Source: Pisaster brevispinus
Taxonomy: Eukaryota > Echinodermata > Asteroidea > Forcipulatida > Asteriidae
DNA: 64,000 nt
Direction: 5' to 3'
Assembly: GCA_023634235.1 (NCBI GenBank)
Contig: JAMKCF010000020.1
Coordinates: forward strand, 4,278,001-4,342,000
Part shown: positions 61,852 to 64,000 of the stretch, one piece after another
Layout of the letters: the number at the start of each line of letters is the position of its first letter
How positions within the stretch are numbered: the first letter of the stretch is position 1
Program-made: the position numbers and the translations under genes
Notes under the pieces: generated by a model
What the model was told of the DNA's origin: nothing
The model's input: the letters and a program-made list of their open reading frames with translations, nothing else
The model's database searches: none

Positions 61852-62572
61852 TTGCTGGAGGTATACTCTTGCTCTGTGGTTAAGGCAGATCTGCAAACTC
61901 TGAAATCAGCTGTTGTCTTTTTTTAAAAAAGGTTTTCAGATAGTTTTCTCAAATATGACTTTATTTCAGAGGGAAATATTTCACTGAATAAATGGTTCTG
62001 GAATGAACTTCATAATCAGTTAGCTTTCAGACCATGTTTGTTTGTTTTTATCCAACAGGAAAAAACAATTCTTAAGTCTCATGTTTTATTGAACGTAATT
62101 GATAGGTTGATTGATTGAAATTCTGTTTGTTGGATTCATTCTTGTTTTCTGCCTGACATTGTCTTGTTGTTGTTTGAAGTCCTCTTTCTATTTGTCATAG
62201 TTTGTTTCGGTTTTTGACTTACTTTTGTCATGCATACTAAACGACACTATCTAAATTTGTTGTTGGATTTATTTCAAACATCTTCTTTCCAGAGGAAAGT
62301 AGGTGTGTACAAAGGTCTAACTTCCCCATTTCCGTACTAGTTAAAGTTTTTTTTAAAATGTTTTCATTGCGTTATTTATTGACGCTGGTTGAGTTATTGC
62401 ATCTGTAACTAATATTGACAAGGATTTATTGATGTTACTTTTCAGTATGAAGACTTTTTGGTGAATTGAGTTGAAATTATTGAAAGAAAGAAAACATTTA
62501 GAAGTTGCAAGAAGGTATGTATAATGTAAAAGACTGTAGAAGACTGTCTATGATTGAGTCATATAAGTCATT
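61852..62572 (+). other. 3' UTR (probable) and downstream sequence
   Basis: AT-rich, no ORF, with an AATAAA at 61987. Transcript end not certain; nothing else recognised before the MITE at 62573. Confidence 0.45.
61987..61992 (+). terminator. Candidate polyadenylation signal AATAAA
   Basis: Canonical hexamer 136 bp after the stop codon, the first on the strand. Followed by T-rich sequence from about 62100. A distal site cannot be excluded. Confidence 0.5.
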
Positions 62573-62917
62573 CAGGGCTCAAACTTGAGGGGAAAAGTTC
62601 ACAAGACTGCAGGGCTTTCAGCACCAAACTTTTGCTGAACCATAAAATCGTTCTTAAGACCAGAATCAAAATGTGAGACAGTGTCACGATTATTGTATTT
62701 TAATGGGTACAACTTTCTTAATTACTCAACAGAATTGAAGAATATTTATCAAACTCAAAGTCAACATTTGAACATAAATTTTAGGATAAAGATAGGGTGA
62801 GGTATTATTATTCAATCACAGAAACTGCCGGACTTGTCCGGTCAAAAGTTTACTGGCCTCATGCATGCTTAAAACCTTGGCCTCGGGCCTGCTATCCAGT
62901 GTTATTTTCGAGCCCTG
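62573..62917. mobile_element. hAT-like MITE, complete, 5-bp target duplication
   Basis: CAGGGCTCAAACTTGAGG to TTATTTTCGAGCCCTG with TCATT on both sides (62568-62572, 62918-62922). 345 bp. Reference copy for 5310, 56705 and 63136. Same kind of end and duplication length as the 1,384-bp element at 19519. Confidence 0.82.
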
Positions 62918-63135
62918 TCATTTAGCTTAGTTAAGTTTCAATAGTAATTTTAAGACAGGTTTTTAGTTTAATAATTACTTGTTAATCATTCACCATGCAA
63001 AGCCTGTTTATAGTTCAATGTTATGTCTTTGTTTTTCATTATTATGTTTTTTTAGTTCTTAATTAGTATTTAAAGTTTATTTTTTATATTTACTGTTGTT
63101 GTTTTTACCACTATTTTTCTTTTTCGTTGTTTTTA

Positions 63136-63526
63136 CAGCACTCGAATTTCAAGAGCTTGTGGCACAAAATGTTTACTGGACAAAGAAGTGCTTTACAATA
63201 CCTGAATCAAAATGAGAAAAACACTTCCTTACACAGTTTAACATTCATTTGAACAAGCACTTTTTGTAAAAGGAGATTAATCTCCTTTGTCTTTATGAGT
63301 TTTAAGGCTACTTCATTACTCACTAGAATTGGAAGTAATTTTATCAGACTTAAAGTCACCATTCGAACATAATTTATTTTTGTTCAAGATTTTACACAAT
63401 GAGGTAAAACCATTCATTAGTATTCAATTGAAAAAACACAAGACAGCCAGACTTGTCTAGTCATAACTTTACTGGCCTGACACTAAAACTAGTGACCTCG
63501 GCCTGCAGTCCAGTACTACGTGAATT
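63136..63526. mobile_element. hAT-like MITE, eroded copy
   Basis: CACTCGAATTTCAAGAGCTT at the left; GTTTACTGGACAAAGAAGTG, ACTTTACTGGCCTGACAC and GACCTCGGCCTGCAGTCC inside; right end diverged. Lies 218 bp after the complete copy. Confidence 0.55.
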
Positions 63527-64000
63527 TGGCTATAATTAATTTCTACCTGACTATGTGTTTTTTTTTCCTGGAATAGCTCTAGTGGGTTTTCCTCCCACAT
63601 CTAAACCTGAAACTTCCTTCCTTGTCTTCTCTCAATGTGGTTTTTGGGCTAGTACAGTGATCAAGTTTCTGAGAATCCTTGGCTTCACAACCACAATGAA
63701 TAGAATGAAATAGAATGAAATGAAAGGAAACATGCAGCTTGTATTTGAAAAAAAAACAACATGTATTTTAAATTTTATGTAGGGTCTTTGCAATAAGTGT
63801 TTGATATTGTTTACAAGTAATTTAGATGTAAAAAAAAGAAAAAAAAAGAGTTTGTGTTAAATGTTATTGTGTTTTTAAAATATATTTGTATATCATCAGG
63901 TTTTAAATATGTAAGTGTACTCCAGTATAATCAGTAGCTACAGTGTTCTAGGGTGTTCTTTCTTAAGATGTTATGTCGGAAAAACAGGGTAGGGGTGGGG
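63527..64000. other. Right end of window, SINE-E tail fragment
   Basis: 63545-63640 has CTACCTGACTATGTG, GTGGGTTTTCCTCCCACATC as in SINE-E tails. Beyond it is AT-rich sequence with A runs and no gene. Confidence 0.35.

Overview
The window is eukaryotic, not bacterial. It holds split exons with GT/AG borders, tRNA-derived SINEs, L2-like LINEs, a Penelope-like element, TTAGGG-type repeats and many MITEs. EGF, HYR (hyalin repeat), HRM and GAIN domains in one receptor, with these MITE and SINE types, fit a deuterostome invertebrate. An echinoderm (sea star or sea cucumber) is my best guess. The assignment rests on remembered repeat types and gene style, not on a search.

One plus-strand gene fills almost the whole window. 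It is an adhesion G protein-coupled receptor running from a signal-peptide exon (302-377) to a stop codon at 61849-61851. I reconstruct 36 exons: signal peptide; 21 EGF-like exons, one of them broken; two HYR exons; a two-exon HRM (hormone-receptor-motif) domain; four exons for the GAIN domain and GPS cleavage site; and six exons for seven transmembrane helices and a short tail. Reading phase agrees across every junction. Leaving out the broken EGF exon (8465-8577) gives an open frame of 1662 codons including the stop, so about 1661 residues.

The first 28 kb is built from three tandem copies of a genomic cassette carrying five EGF exons (A-B-C-D-E) with their introns: about 850-6064, 6065-18479 and 18480-27840. 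Copy 2 has a frameshifted C exon; copy 3 lacks E. From 29 to 38 kb come seven further EGF exons (F-L), mostly calcium-binding type, and G, H and I are again tandem exon-plus-intron copies. All EGF and HYR exons start and end in phase 1, so any of them can be duplicated, lost or skipped without breaking the frame.

The introns are a transposon record. Because the cassette copies are paralogous, they act as empty-site controls. Cassette 2 gained a 6.15-kb palindrome-rich repeat block and a 1.04-kb TIR element. Cassette 3 gained a 1.38-kb hAT-like element and a 4-kb L2-like LINE. A degenerate Penelope-like element lies between EGF H and I. From 38 kb on, the introns carry several SINE families, MITEs (several with clear target-site duplications), LINE fragments and an interstitial telomeric tract. 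I see no second host protein-coding gene.

Expected working of the product: a secreted-pathway type B2 GPCR with a long EGF stalk for extracellular binding, HYR and HRM modules, a self-cleaving GAIN domain with HAT/T at the GPS, and a tethered agonist that begins TNFAILV. Ligand and G-protein coupling cannot be read from the sequence.
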